Source: Sweltsa coloradensis (lineage: Eukaryota; Arthropoda; Insecta; Plecoptera; Chloroperlidae). From it: a stretch of 64,000 nucleotides of DNA. Within the stretch, counting starts at the first letter, position 1. The number at the start of each line of letters is the position of its first letter. A program made the translations under genes and the position numbers. The stretch lies in NCBI GenBank assembly GCA_024449915.1, contig JAMZAV010000318.1, positions 186,001 through 250,000 of the forward strand, in the 5' to 3' direction. The notes beneath the pieces were generated by a model. The model worked only from the letters and a program-made list of their open reading frames with translations. It had not been told where the DNA came from and did not search any database. This document shows, one piece after another, positions 32,642 to 47,600 of the stretch.

Positions 32642-35600
32642 CTGTCGCCAAGAACGTCATTAGTTTAAATCATTTAAGTGTCTCGTGACCATTTGATATC
32701 CGTGTGACACCCAATACAATTAACTATGAATTGTGCATGTGTTGTATTGTATGTAATTGTTAGTCCATAATATAAATTAAACTAATAATATTGTTTTCTT
32801 GATTGTGCAGTTCTGTTGCGGTGGTATCTTATTTATCAGTGAACATTTCACAAACCACGCTGTTTTCTTCATCAGGACTGGAGAAGTTATAAGGTTTGTT
32901 TATTTGTCCTGTCCAAAACTGTTTATGAACAGTTTGGGACACAGCGGAAACGAGACCTAGAACAGGAAGTTTGGGATTTAGTACGGATAAAAAGATGTGT
33001 TCTGACCTTCAGAGACGAACACCATCTGCAAAATGGATGGTTTGAGATGTCACCCAATTTAAATTTATTTACTTTTATTTAAAAAGTGTATTTTGTGTAA
33101 AATTTATGGCTAACGAGTACCAAAACACAGCTGAGGGAATCTTCAGTACACATTTCAATAAACAAACATTCCCCATAACCTTACTTTCATCGGCGGTAAT
33201 TCGAATTCCCACCGTACATTCCACTCTGTTTTATCAACTCCTCTTTCCCGTCAGAACCGTTCAAACATGTTCGGTCTGTTCCAGAACAGGTGTCTGTAGA
33301 GAGATGAACACCACTCGAACACTTGTTTTTTTACAGCTGAACGATCATTTTCATGTTCTGACAGTTCCAAACAGTTTCGGACGGACAAAGAAACGAACCT
33401 ATAATGATGTTAATGAACATGGTCTTTGAAACGTTGGCATGTAAATAAGATACCACTGGACAGAACAGCTTGATCAATAAAATAATATTAAAAGTCTAGT
33501 TTAAATGGCCTAACATTACATACAACACATAGCCTACATACCACATAGTATCATGAATCAGGTGACAGATACATATTATAACACTGTCTGTGTTGGTGTA
33601 GGTGTTGTGCTAAGACTACTTACAGTAACAATGTAAAAACTCTGCGGACGTCAACATGCATGAAGAATTTACTTCTAGTATGACTACCAGTGGTTTGGTT
33701 TTGTATAGCAATTTTTGTTTTTGTGTGTAGCTAGCTGATTTTTAGTAGACTATGTATTTATATCATAATACTAATTCAAACTTATTATTGTTTACAGAAC
33801 TTGGTTATTTAGAGTAATAAACAAAACTCAGGAGACTTGCCAAGTAATGTCTGGAAAGTACCCGGTACCTCCACCAAACATTTTGATTTTGACATTTTAA
33901 GCGGAGGAAATTCAAATTATTGGACACAATATCTAAGTTAACTAATGTGATGGACAGCCAAACTGCATTCCCCAATCAATTCTTGATAATATGTATGTAA
34001 CATACACCTCAGTTCAGTTACTTGTTACTAGCTAGCACATTTAATTTAAGTTAAATCAATCCCTACGTATGGAACAGCCTACTTTGAGAAGATATACTGT
34101 CGTTACCAATCTATTATCCGCCGTCCCATACCTAGGAATTGATTTAGTACAATGAGTGTGAGGGGGATTTGCTGTTGATGACGCCACATTAGTAACATAA
34201 ACTCCAAATATGTTTTAGATATTAATTATGGTGAGAGAGAGAACTTTTATTTTTTTAACAAAACAAAACTCTGTTGTACAAATACAATTGCCACAAGGAC
34301 ACAGAATAAAAATAACATTCATTGATTAATAACAATTAAAAAGGTTTAAAATTTAAATACAAATTCAAGAAATAAGTAATAATAATACAATTAAAAATTA
34401 CATGTTTAGGCCATAAAGGTGCTTCCTAAGAATGGAAATGGAACCTTTCAATGCCACCATCGATACGTCTTGTATCAGTGTTTTGCCTAACTTAAAAGTG
34501 TTGCAAAAATCAACAAAAAACTTTGGGATTGTCCCCCTTGCACCAACAAACAATCCGATGACATGTATTGGGTTTGCATGGTATTTGTCTGCAAAGTATG
34601 GTATTGTTGGTCGGTATATGTCCTGTTTTTCAGTGTTGACTTGTTCAGCTTGATCTCCACTGCGTTCATTGTTGTATTGCAATAGATAAATTTTTTGGGG
34701 GTACAAAAATGAGACAAAGATTGATAACCTGATAGCGTGACACACAACAAAACAATTAGGCATACTAAAGATTATGAATGAAAAAGTCCAAAAGGAAAAT
34801 AACTACTTTGTGCAATTAAAAGCCACAAGATAATGCGGCGCAAAGGTCAACTTATTCACTCAGTATTTGAGTGTATATTACAACAGATTCAATAATAAGG
34901 GTTTGAAGATAATATATAAAAGTAAAGGCTACCTGAAACACAACAACATATAAATTATTGAATTGAATGAAAAACACACAAGCAACAGGTTATTTAGAAA
35001 ACCAACAAACCTAAGAGGGAGAAGGCATGATTTGATGTTTGCGCCGTGTCCTGCAGCCATAATCATTACATCTTAATACAACTTGGCATAATTGATAATG
35101 AAGGACATCTGTACTCTCATATCATATCGTATTTTCAATATTTATCAAAGGACAATCAGAAAATTCGTAGTTATTTAGATGTTTTGACCATTTTGACATA
35201 TTCTAAAACCTAGAAAATTGAATACATATATTGTTTGTTAATTTTCTGCAATCAATTAATGTAAAATGGCTATGATAGATGCCTTTATAATTACTTTTAC
35301 ACAATTCTGTGAAATTACAAATAGATGCGACTAAAATTGTCTGAGAAATCTTAATGCGCGTAAAATGAACAAGCCTGCCTCCTCTTTTACACTGCAAAGC
35401 TATATATAGGAGGAACAGAAAAGTCGTGGCCATGGAAATCACCCTTCCATAGCCACAGCATTACCATGCTAATACATTTGGAATGGTTTAGTTTAATTTC
35501 TAGACCAACCTGTGGCTTGTGTATTTGTCCTCCAGTTCAATAATTCATTCCTTTCATTATTATAGTCGAGCGTTGCAGGTAGGCTGTGAGAGGGCCCGGC

Positions 35601-38600
35601 ACCTCCACCAAGGAGCCTGATATGTCCCAAGTCGAGTAAATATACTATTAATGAACACATTTTCTTCTGATAGCGATGCCCGACACGTTTTCAATGAGTC
35701 TATCGTGTAAAATATACTCCTTGTTGAAATAGAAATCAGACTTTTGGTGGAGGTGCCGGGTAGCTTGATGCCAAACATTACGAATTTCCTTCTTATTGTT
35801 TGTTACAAGAAACAACTTATGAAGGTACTCACAGGTTGTATCTGCGTGTGCATGACCTTGTTGCCGCACTTGAAGGTCAACACGAAGGCGCCCGGAGTGC
35901 TGCGGCTCTCCCGCACCAGGAACACCCTGGAACAAAACACTGTGGTTCAAGTTTCACAGTTCTTTATATGATAAATTACCGAAAAATTGATTCAAGATAA
36001 ATGGGTAGTTAATAATATATTGTGCTTTTTAAGGGACTTGCTTATAAAAGTTAGAATAATGTAAAAATGTATCGACAAATTGTAATGTGGCACTGGAGTA
36101 TCACAAGGTATTATGCTGGGCCCATTATTATTTCTTATTTATAACAACCTTAGCACTACACAAAATTGTTGGATAGCCGTAAGACGTATTTTCAAATAAT
36201 TCAGTCAATATTCTAGCCTAATTTCCAACTTGAAGTCGGGTTCCCACCACATTCTTCGTCCCCTGGGCCATGCCTGACGCTTCCCCCACATAATTTTTTT
36301 CTTCCTCTGAATTATCTTCTTCACTTTCTTCTTCCACAGGGACCTCCCAACAGATTTTGCCATATTTTATCTACCCAACATCTTTCCTGGTTAACCCTTT
36401 CCCAAGCTATGTTTCTTATTTTCACATCCATTTCTAAATCATCATCATTATCTGTTGCCACGTCCAACTCTGCGTTGGGTCGGCATTGAAGACACGCCTC
36501 TCCATCTTCTTCTGTCCTGCCACCACATTCCAGTCTCCTCCTCACTGTTCCACATCTTTTCACACACTATTCTGCCATTGTTGTCGTGGTCTGCCCCTTG
36601 GTCTCCTACCTGGAATTTCCAATTCCATCATCTTTCTCGGAAATCTCGCTCTTTCCATCCTTTTGACATGTCCGAACCACTTTAACCTTCTCTCTCAAAT
36701 TAGCTCCATTAAATTCCTCACGCCTTGAAAAAAAAATCATTACATCTATGAAGACTCACCCGTCCACTGTCCCGTGCCTGGTTACCAGCTGTGTGGCCTG
36801 GTCCCGTGTCATGCCGCTGTGGAACCAGGGCTGCGTGATGTGGATGCCGGACTCGATCCCCTGGACGTGGAGTACGGTCGCCGGCCGCGGGTTGCGCGTC
36901 GCCGGGCGCCACCGTCGCTTCCAGAGGTATCCCTCCGCCACGGCGATCGCCTTCGCCTCCTTGGGGTCCTCGACGATCCGACCGACGGAGCCCGTGAAGT
37001 CCATCGCTACTCGTGACCGCACGCTCTCCTAGAGGGCAGGTAAGTCGCAGAGTTAGAGCCGAGGCGGAGCAGGAGAGCAGACAGTGAGGGAGGTCAGGGT
37101 GCAGAGGGAGTCCCGAGCAAGACTCGCACATCACTTTGTTCATAACACAAGGACGCTTATCAAAAATAAGGAGCGAAGCTACTTAGAAACTAATTGTTGA
37201 AGACGGATACAAATAAACCCCTAAAATATGTTTTTGGTGGAGGTGCCGGGTTAAAAATATCCCCCCTTTGAGAGAAGATGAGTGACCCCATTAATCACCA
37301 AAAACATTCTGTGTCTACCTTGTTAAAGAGCAATGTCAACCAAACAACGAGGGTCAATCGGAGGTCATGTTCGGTTTTTATTGTGAGACATGACACACAC
37401 ACAGACGAATGAGCGGATGCATGACTACGATTGAGATTACCTTTAAAATGCTAACAAATAAATACGAAAGCGTGTTTCTTAGTTGTTAGACGTTTATGCA
37501 TAGTAAATCGGGAAAGAAAAGCTATCCATTATAATAAGTCGACAGTAATCCGGATATAAGTTGTTTCTCTGACACTAACTTGGGAGATTATCACTAAGAA
37601 CATAAAGTTTAACTGCGACAATGCAGTGCAAAACTCGGTCCAGTCAGATGATATATTGTACCCACATATGCTTCAGATTTACATTTTATTAACACAAATT
37701 TCAGAAACGGTGGTGGAAATAGCTTTTCAAGCATGTTATTTGAAATAAGGCCGCACCGAAAATTTAATAAAGAACAAGGACTACATGTGGAGTTTAATGA
37801 AAAGCTGTCGTTTGCAGTGTAAGAATTGTTGCCACATAAAGACCTTATCACACAGTTATAACACATATCAACGTAGATTATTTAGAGTAAAATATAGCTT
37901 AGTTTTCCAAGTGAAAACTCCCATTAGATTCAGGGATAACATAGGGGTTGAAGGCGACCCAACTCAGGATAACATGATCACAATTACGTCGGGTGAACTT
38001 GATAAAAGCTTATACCTTTGTTGTTGTGAAACATCGGACTTTCGTTTTATCAAACCATTAATCTCGTTGGTTGTGAAAAGGAAAAGTTGGCGAGCTTTAT
38101 GGAGGTTTAGTGTAGATCGTCGGATCTGCGATTATACCTAGGATATAACGTTCATTTGAAAGCTCCCTGGGGCGTTAGTGTTACTGTACCGATAGCAGAG
38201 TTGATTAACAGCCTGGTGGTGGGACCGCAAACTAGGGGGGGGGGGGCAACAACCCAAGGGCAAGGATAATTCCTGGAGCGAAGTCCAGTTAGATCGAGTA
38301 ACAGACTCGGTGTTGGTGATCAGGAGACAACGTCAACAGTGTAGAGTAGTGTAGTATAGTGTCGTGTAGTGTAATGCAGTGTAATGTGGTGTAGTAGTGT
38401 AGTGTTATGTAGTGTAATGTGGTGTAGTAGGGTAGTGTAATGTAGTGTAATGTAGTGTAATGTAGTGTAATGTAGTGAGTAGTGTAGTGTAGTGTAGTGT
38501 AATGTGGTGTAGTAGGGTGTAGTGTACTGTCACTCATGCCTTATTTGATTTCGCTACATCTGTTAGCAAGTCGTGCACCTATAGGACGTCTCACCCTCTT

Positions 38601-41600
38601 CCCCCAACCCCACCCCTTAAGATCAATGGCGGATTAATGCGGAAAAGTGAAGAAAATGTCCCAACTTCAAGGGACAAAGTAGTTTTTCTTATACGGTCGT
38701 AAAGCTCATATATCCAAGTAACCAAAAAATACTAGCGGATGTGGTACAATAGTTTATTGGGATCCAATTAATCAATTTGCTACGTTTGGTCTTCTTGTCC
38801 ACCCTGTTAACTCCATAATTTTAACTGTATCCACATTTATTAAAAGTTCCTCGGCGAAGATAATTTTTGCAGTAGAAATTTTGAATAACACCTAGCCTAT
38901 CCTGAATTAGTTACGATTCCACTACACTCGCAAGCATAAGAACAATCCACATATCGTATACATCTGGCCTTGATGCTAGATTAGGACAATACATCACTGA
39001 CAGCGATGTCGTGTGAATTATTGATTTCCTACAGAATGTGCAGTGGACAGCTAGGGTAAGATATTTAGCACAAGGTGAAGGAAGTTTGCCTTGTTTGTTT
39101 GCAATAGCCATGGAATGATGACAACGCTTGGAATCACATAAACTAGAATACACTAAGTGTTCAGAAACAACTGGATTACCTTCCGCGATATGTTATCACT
39201 TTTATACTTTCAATTTAACATCTGCCGACAACGGCGCGAAGGGCTATCTGTGTAGGATCACCAGCTAATTCATAAAGGTGCAAGACATCAGTAGTGTAAA
39301 GCAGAAATATATAGAATTTGGTTAAATAAATAATAGACTACTAGAAAGTAACTAGTTGGTGTAAAATAAAATCAATTTTGTATTTTAGCTACAATAAGAG
39401 TCATAAAGTTTGCTAAAACAATATATTATAAGGCTACCTAGAACGGTATATGGAAAATAATGATGAAGAAAGTTTCAAGAATGTGTTAAAGTAGGGAGTG
39501 AACTTGTGAAGAAGATTTGAATTTGTTGGCTGATATTGAAACACATTGAATTACACAGATTATTAAATAAATATTTTAGTTATTTTAACTTATTTTCAAG
39601 GTATTTCAAGTTGTAGCAACTATATCATATGCAGCCCAAACATGTAATTACAGCTGATAACTGCATTGCAAATAAAATAATATGTTGTATCATTAATTAA
39701 AAAGAAGATAAAAAAGGTGAGTTGAGAAATCGCCGAGGTAAAGTCTAGATTGTCACGGGTTTACTTTGGAAGATGTCGGTTAGGATAAAAGTTTTCCTCT
39801 GCTATCGCCGATATTCGGTTCTCAATGAAGCCCTCTATTCTTATCTCCACGAGAACTATTCTTAGACGAAGTCTTTCAACAGCACATTTGACGTAAGACC
39901 CGAGTCTCCATAGGAAATATACTGATTTAAAGTTTGCAAAGTTTTTATACTGCTGTTATTATTTGAACAAAGGTAATTAATGAACAATATCAACGAAAGC
40001 CACATTTCTAATGAAAATGGCCAAAATTATTTTTTGGTTTTATTGTTGCCATGTTTTATAAACGAACGATTACCGAATGATGCACATTTTGAAGATAAAG
40101 TTACAAACGTTTCTTGGGAGAGGAAAAAGAAGAACAATCATACCAATCATCATAAATATTATTAAGAGCACTCTTTGGCTAAAAATATTTACACTTTTCT
40201 GCTCGTAATAAACCAATAAACCACATTGCGTATGATGTAATTGTGTAATTAATATAACTGTTCGGGCAGACGTGTTGACAGTCGGGTCGGGTCGGGTCTA
40301 AATTGTGAAAAATCTAACATCATGATTTTCACCCAATGCATTATCAATTATTGTTAATTTTTTGCTGAGTGACATTTTGTATAAGCTGTAAATAAAAAAT
40401 TGTCTGGACCGGCACCTCCACCAAAACTTTACGAAAATCCTGGACCGGCACCTCCACCATTTTCTAAAAATATTTATTTTGTTACGCGTCCCGACCCAAA
40501 ATTTCAGGTAACCGCACACAATGTACGGTTGGCTTTTCTGTTGAAAATTTAATTTAATTTTCAACAACGTTTAATTTAATTTTCAACAACAGTTAATAGA
40601 TATTCTTATCAATATCAGAGTAAGAACATTCAGCAATGGATCCGCTAACTACCGGTACCATAATTTAGAAGTTACTGATCAAGAAATTACCCATTAAATA
40701 ACAAAATAATAATATGTACATTGAATTAAAACATTCCTGGACACTTTGACATTAATTTTGCAGATTTCGATTGACACGTGTATTTTTAGAGCACTGGTGA
40801 CAGAAAGAGGAGGCGCCTCCTGCTAAATGATCTAAGTACTAGTGGCCTAGCAGCGAACATCCCTGTGATTACTGATGGTCGGTCGTGTGGCTTGTCGCGT
40901 GCGTTGGAGGGAGGATCGATCCTGCGTTACTGATCCAACAAACAGCCCTCAGCGGAGGAAGGCGACGCGCTCATACAAACAACCAGTTGAGCGACTTTCC
41001 ATTTCGTCGTCGGGAATTAAGTGACGAGGCAACGACACGGGAGGAATATTGTAGCTTAATTGTACGTGTTTGCACAGTATCGTCCGGGACATTGATGGCG
41101 TATCTCATCTGCAGGATGATAACAACTTATGATATTATATGTACAATACGTACACTATCAATACTAAACTAAAAGCACAAGCGGTATAACTATGGTATTT
41201 ATTTCACGACTTATATTTTGTAGTGTCCGGCAAAGGGGGGGGGGGGGCGGCATGGTAGGCTTGGATTTGAAGTTCCTGAATTGTGTTCAATAAATATTAC
41301 TATGACGTTTTCGCTGCGCTTCATTATAAAACTACCATGCAGCTTCATTGTAGTAATGGCGTAAAGAAGAAAGCGATTACAATACTTCGAAATAAATACG
41401 TGATTAATATTGAGTGGCAGTTTTTCTGATAAAACTCCCTTTATGAATAAATTATATTTGTTTCGATCTAAATTATTATTCTTCGGCATGTATTAATGCT
41501 ATAAATAACGTGTAAGGGGGGGGATATAGTATCTATGGCGTAAAGGTTCAAATTTAAATTGATACATTCTTATGTAAAGAAAAATGTCAAAACTTATGAG

Positions 41601-44600
41601 TAGACACAAAAGTCTCGAAAATAAGGTAACAACTATGCTTCTGGTATCTGATTTCATTGCATTGAAACTGATCTGTGTTTTATGATCCACTGCCTCCTAG
41701 ATGTTGCTCGTGGCTCCTCGTTGAGCAACATCTAGGAGGCAGTGGTATGATCTATCGGGTTCGGTGAAATATTTTTCATATTTGAATATTGAGTATTTGT
41801 TCTTTGAAACTGCTCATGGCGGATCGGGTTCAAGATTCAGTCACAGTCAAAGAGTTCGCCTTTCTTCCATCTCTTTGACTGACTTTGAATGTCTTTTAAA
41901 TAACGTAGATGGATAATAAAGTAAAGGTAAGAGGTATTTGATGGGAACCGAGCTTTTAATCTATTGAATTATCTTACCCAGTGATAGAATTCTCATGCCA
42001 AAGGAGGATAATTCAATCCAAGTGACGGCATGACTATCGCGAGTCTTACTTAATGGAAGTAATTTCAAATATACCCGACGAGATAGAAAAGTTACGACCC
42101 AAAGCTTTACCAATAATACCAGCCTGGGGTTTGATATTTATGCAGAGACGTAAAATACCAGTTGAATCAAACCAACGTCATTTCTAGGATTTTCCGAGTT
42201 TGTCAAATTCGACCACGAAACCAAACACGAATACAAGAAACAACTACGAAACTTGGGACTAAATTATAACGTAACTGAACTCGTTAAATAATAAATTAGA
42301 AATCAGTTGTTGAAATTAAAATGGCCTTGAACAAACAGTGCAACGACGACGCATTTTAAATTTTAAATTATAATCTAAATTCAAATCGTTTATAATTTTT
42401 GGGGATTTTATTTAAAGGAACGACAGAAACAAAAATCGCTTACTTTTCATTGTATTTGTAATTACAAGGCATTTTCTTTTTCTGTAGCATTTTTATTTCG
42501 AGTAATATTTGTATGCTGTGGAAATTGATTTCTTTTCCAATTCTCGATAAAACACTCTTATTATATTTTCACTTTCTCTCTCTCTCTCCCCTGCGAGAAC
42601 AAAGCGCTCGAACTTGGCACCGGCCCTGCGGCCATCAACATTGACAAGACTGATGACAGACGAGCCGTCCTGGTTGCATATGTGACGGAGCTCAGAGAAT
42701 CAGTCTCCTGGCTCAGCAGAAACTACGTCACGCAATGATAAAGACACACCATTTACTCTGATATATCTTCGGCATTTGCTAAAGATGCCAACAGTGTTTT
42801 TGCGTTTTCTCTCCAACATGCGTTCTAAGAAAACTGTCAAACTTAACGAACTACATTTCTCTCTTTTTCTGTATTCGGGGTCATGGCAAATTTGACCGAT
42901 AATGATAATTATTATGTTGGTTTATTTTCAACACGAATAACAAAAATACGTGCGTAATTGATATTTTCAATACCTTATTAGCAAATAATTTTGTCACACT
43001 ACAATGTATTAATACTAGGTAAAAGTACCGGTAGCCAGTAAACTGGAAGCAGCCGTAAGATGTAGGTGAGAACTTGGTACATGGTTCCAATACTACAATT
43101 CATATGAGAAATGCAGGCACAGGCTCAATATACAATCGTATGGTAAGCTGAGCATTAGAATAGGTTTCATTAAGTACAAAATGACTGTACAAGTTACTGT
43201 TTCATAGTACAAAAGGACTGTACAACTATTTTAGTCTGCTACGTTTAAACCATGCTGCCACAATGGCACGGAAAATATTTATGAAGAAGTTATTATTTCC
43301 ATTTCATTCTTTCATGAATAACAAGGCTTGAGCCCCTCGTAGCTGTCGCTCGCATCGTAAGCCTCCCGGCCGACCTGCCCGGAGCCAACTTCACTCAGAG
43401 CCTTTTGTTTCACAGCCAGAGGTAAAACAAGCCCTTTCTCTATCACACAGAACAGAAGACGATCATTTTAATTGCAACAAGATAGGAATTAAAACTGGAG
43501 AACGAGAAAAATTAAATGTTTTAAAGTCTTACATTTCTACAAAATAAACGATTATTTTCAATCTAAAATAGCAACAGAATTTGTGTCACTCAGAAATTTT
43601 CGTTGCGAGTTTTGAAGATTTATCTTGAAATGCATAATGAAAACTACTTTGATGAAATTATATTTGAGTAGTTTCAAATTATATTATAAGTGCTTACGAT
43701 ACCAATTAAACTTAACATACTGTTTTAGGATTCGATATAATCGGGAAAATGTGAATATTATAGAAAATTGCTTTAATTTCAATAAAAAAAAACATGCTTG
43801 TATTATTTATCTAAAACTCAGTTATGAGGTAATGCAGCAATAGAAATGATGCAAACATCATTGTGTCCGTATCTTTTTAAGGAATGTCTTTCGATTTCGA
43901 TAAGATAATATCAAGCAAGATTCCTAATTGATGTATAACACAATCGTGTAAGTTAAAACCGTAGCCAATTGAACGTAATAATCTTCCTCAGAATAATTGG
44001 ACACGAGAGTCTGTTAAATGCATCAAAAGCACGCACATATTTTACTTGCGAAACATATTCATCTGGTTTTATCGGCAAATGAAATTATGTTACACCTAAC
44101 GGCAGGCGGCGGTTTCTAAAATGAACCTCCAAGCTCTTGTAAACTATAGTTCGATACTGAAGCAGCGCGCGAGATTTCAGGGCTTATTGTGCGAGCGAGT
44201 ACGGCAGACTGGGGGGGGGGGGGCTATACTCTGGTTCTAAGTTTTGTTTTATTTTAACTATACATTGAAGCTTTAAGCTTAAATACTAGTTTCATAACTG
44301 CTTGTGTTACCCGAATGCTGCGAGGGTATTAAATACCATGAGTATACTATACCATATAACCGAATCATTTCCTTATCATGATTTTTAGTCGAAAATAGTG
44401 GGAAACTAAAGTTGATTACGGTAGACCTGGCTGGATGGGTATCGGTTCGAGCTTCCGCCCAGTAACAGAAACTGGTATTGGAACGAGCACCCGTGCGGGA
44501 GTGTACCTACAATACGGTCCACGGAAATCCTTTGGTGGAGGTGCCATGTGCAAAATACCCATTTTAAAGGACTAGACCAGCCCCCCTCACCCACTGCCTC

Positions 44601-47600
44601 CTTGATGCTGCTCGTGGCTCCTACGAGCAACATCTAGGAGGCAGTGACCTTACCTTTAGGTCACCAAAACGTTCTGTATCATCCTTGTTGAAGGGCAATG
44701 CCAACAAAAACTGCATGCCAATCGCAGGTCATGTTCGGTTTTATCGTGAGACGTGACACACGCACAGAAGGACGAAGGAATGGACAGAAAAGTGATTCAT
44801 ATAGGGGAACATCACCCCCTAAGACTTAGAAAAACCACTTACGATAATGAGACATGAACCCGAACTTCTCGTCGTCCTGACCTGTGGACTTAAAGACCCC
44901 CCCCCCCCCTCCCCTAAACACAACGATGGAACTGTAGCTTCCACGCAACGCATTGTTTTGTCTCGAGTCCCTCAACAGAATGTTCAGTAATGCATGCAGA
45001 CGAACAATACAAAGCCAATTATTTGTCTTTGTTCCAAGCTCGCCAACCATTACATTACAGGGGTTGAGTTGAGCTACCCTGGGCTGAGTCAGTGAGAAGG
45101 GCCGTTTACAGAAATTAGCCTAAAACCGTACAACGCAAGGTGTTAAATAAATTGGCGTGGAAGTGTACTAGGGTAAGTTATCTGTCCTGGGCGTAACTCC
45201 CACTGTTTGACACCATTCCTGATGTGGACTCTACAGACAACAGGGCATCACAGTCACGAATCAAATCATTGCTACTCATTCAATCTCAACCACACAAAGG
45301 AGTATAACTAATTTATTACAAAGTAATCAAACAAAGTGCCCAAAACAAGACCACTTTTTAAGGAAATAAAGTGATTTGGCAATATTACCAAATCAATCAA
45401 AATTAACAACTAAACTTCGTCAATGTTTGCTCCTTCCCGTACAAATGAGTTTTCCGCAAAAAGTTCTATAAATCAAGCTTTTATAAGATCACATTTAAGC
45501 CACTGCAGATAACATTATTCAATAATAAAACAGCTCAACAGATAAAAGATGGAAGAAAACTCTCGCAAGATATTCAGATCAAAACAAAGGTTAGAAGGGC
45601 AAATTGCCTCATCCCCTTTCGCCGAAATATTTTTTGTAAAAATCTAATTGGCCACCAAGTTTTAATTAAGTTCCGTTTTAATTCCTTTGTGCGCGTTTCG
45701 GAGAAAATGTAATTAACCAGAAAGAAAAACAAGGAAAAACGACTTTGATGCTAAATATTATTCCATATTAACGAGCTCGTAAAAGTAGATTATATGATGT
45801 CGTCAGTGGAGTGAAAAATAACGTTAATTTATGTGAAAACTTGGGAGTAAAATTCCTTGCGATATTAGGCGAGCTAATTATCTATTACTACGTGGCGCTG
45901 ATGAGATCGCCGAGGTGCCCGGGACCTCGGTACAGGTACAGAGTACAGAGTAATCCGAACCTAGAGGAATTTACTTCCCTTTTCACAACCACCTTCCGTT
46001 CACCGGTAATGAGCAAAAATAAAGATATAATACCTCGACCATTTTCTTAATGAAAATCCAAATTGAGATCTTAAAATCTCCGATAAGACTATTTTAGATT
46101 GAATAGAGATTAATCTATCCACAGATCCATCTAGGAGAATTTAAAAGTAAAACAACATTAACGAGAGCAAAAATATTTTAATGAATTAAAGCTTGTTAAA
46201 AAAAGGGTGGATGTACTGTTTAATAGATAAGATCTATACTCTTGCACTCTCTGTTAGTGCAAGGAAGGTGGTGGGGGTGAGAGGGGAGGAACGTCTACCT
46301 TGGGGCTACTCTCACGTTGAAACCTACTTTAGCTTGCGCTCTACAAGATGTGTGGTCACTTCACTGTATAATCTCAACGCCGCCCTCGTGTACATTACAA
46401 TGGACATCGGCAAGAGTTAATCTCGGATTACAACAGCCTGAGTAACACACAACACTACAGGAACACACAACACTACAGGAACACACATACACTACAGGAC
46501 ACACAACACTACAGGAACACACACACTACAGGAACACACAACACTACAGTAACACACAAGACTACAGATGCCATGTCCCCGCCTTCGCACTACAAGTAAC
46601 ACGGTTTAGAGCGAGCTATACTAAGTTTCAGATAAGAAAGCCATGGCCGAGGGGTAGCAGCACTGTCGCAACCTCACACTGTTGCCACCGGTTAGAAAAA
46701 TAAAACAATACCGCCCTCTAAAGTCTAAAGCCATCGATTAAAATAAGGTGTTCGAAATAAATACTAAAAGCTTCCGATATGAACACGACAAACCAAAAGA
46801 GTTCAGATTTAAAGAGTCGTGTGAAAGGAGCGACTTAAATGCATTATTTCAATGATTTGAAATTTGAAATGAACAATGCCAACAACACGAGAACAAAAAT
46901 AAGATTTTTAAATCGCCAAGGCTTTTTAAAAATGTGTTTTCACTAAAATGTTATTTACTCAGTGATCAATCATGATTCATGAAATATTATTTTTAATACG
47001 ATAGGCAAAAATAAGTGACTTTTCGGCTTATGTAAATTTTCCAGGTTGGCACCCATGCTATTCTCTTTCCGGTTCCGTTGGTAGGTGTTCTAAGCAGACT
47101 CCGCGCATACAGTCAAACACTTTGCTTGTCCACACAGCATATAAATGCCGGGATATGCATCGCCGTGACACGAATCAGCGAAGCATCAACTAATTACACA
47201 ACTAATCAAATATTACCTTTGTGTGATATGCGGACATGCATGTGAATGAGAGGGAAAGAGAGAAACTGTTGTGTTTGAACGGATAAATACACGTCCGAAA
47301 TTACGTGTGGGTTTGGTTGGTTGAGCCAGAGTACGTTGCAAGCATAGATCAAGCTTGTTGTCTATAGGTTAGGTTATAATGTTAGATGTTAGATACATGC
47401 CGTGATTCGATATAAACTTAGTATAAAATATTTAATGTATATGTAAATGTGTTATTGTAATCACTGTGTTTATTATATTGCACTTGTGGGGCTTATGCCC
47501 AGTTGCCAATAAAGATTACATACATACTACAAACAAACTCTTCCCTCTTTTCTTGTCTAGCTAGAGTATATACGACATCCTCTAGTTTTATGAAGGCATA

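Noticed and set aside
38289..38537. Thr/Leu/Tyr/His-repeat frame on the minus strand
   Set aside because: It is the translated GTGTA microsatellite.
44406..45050. Two minus-strand frames of about 75 codons
   Set aside because: They run through the dispersed repeat and a C run; no conserved motif.
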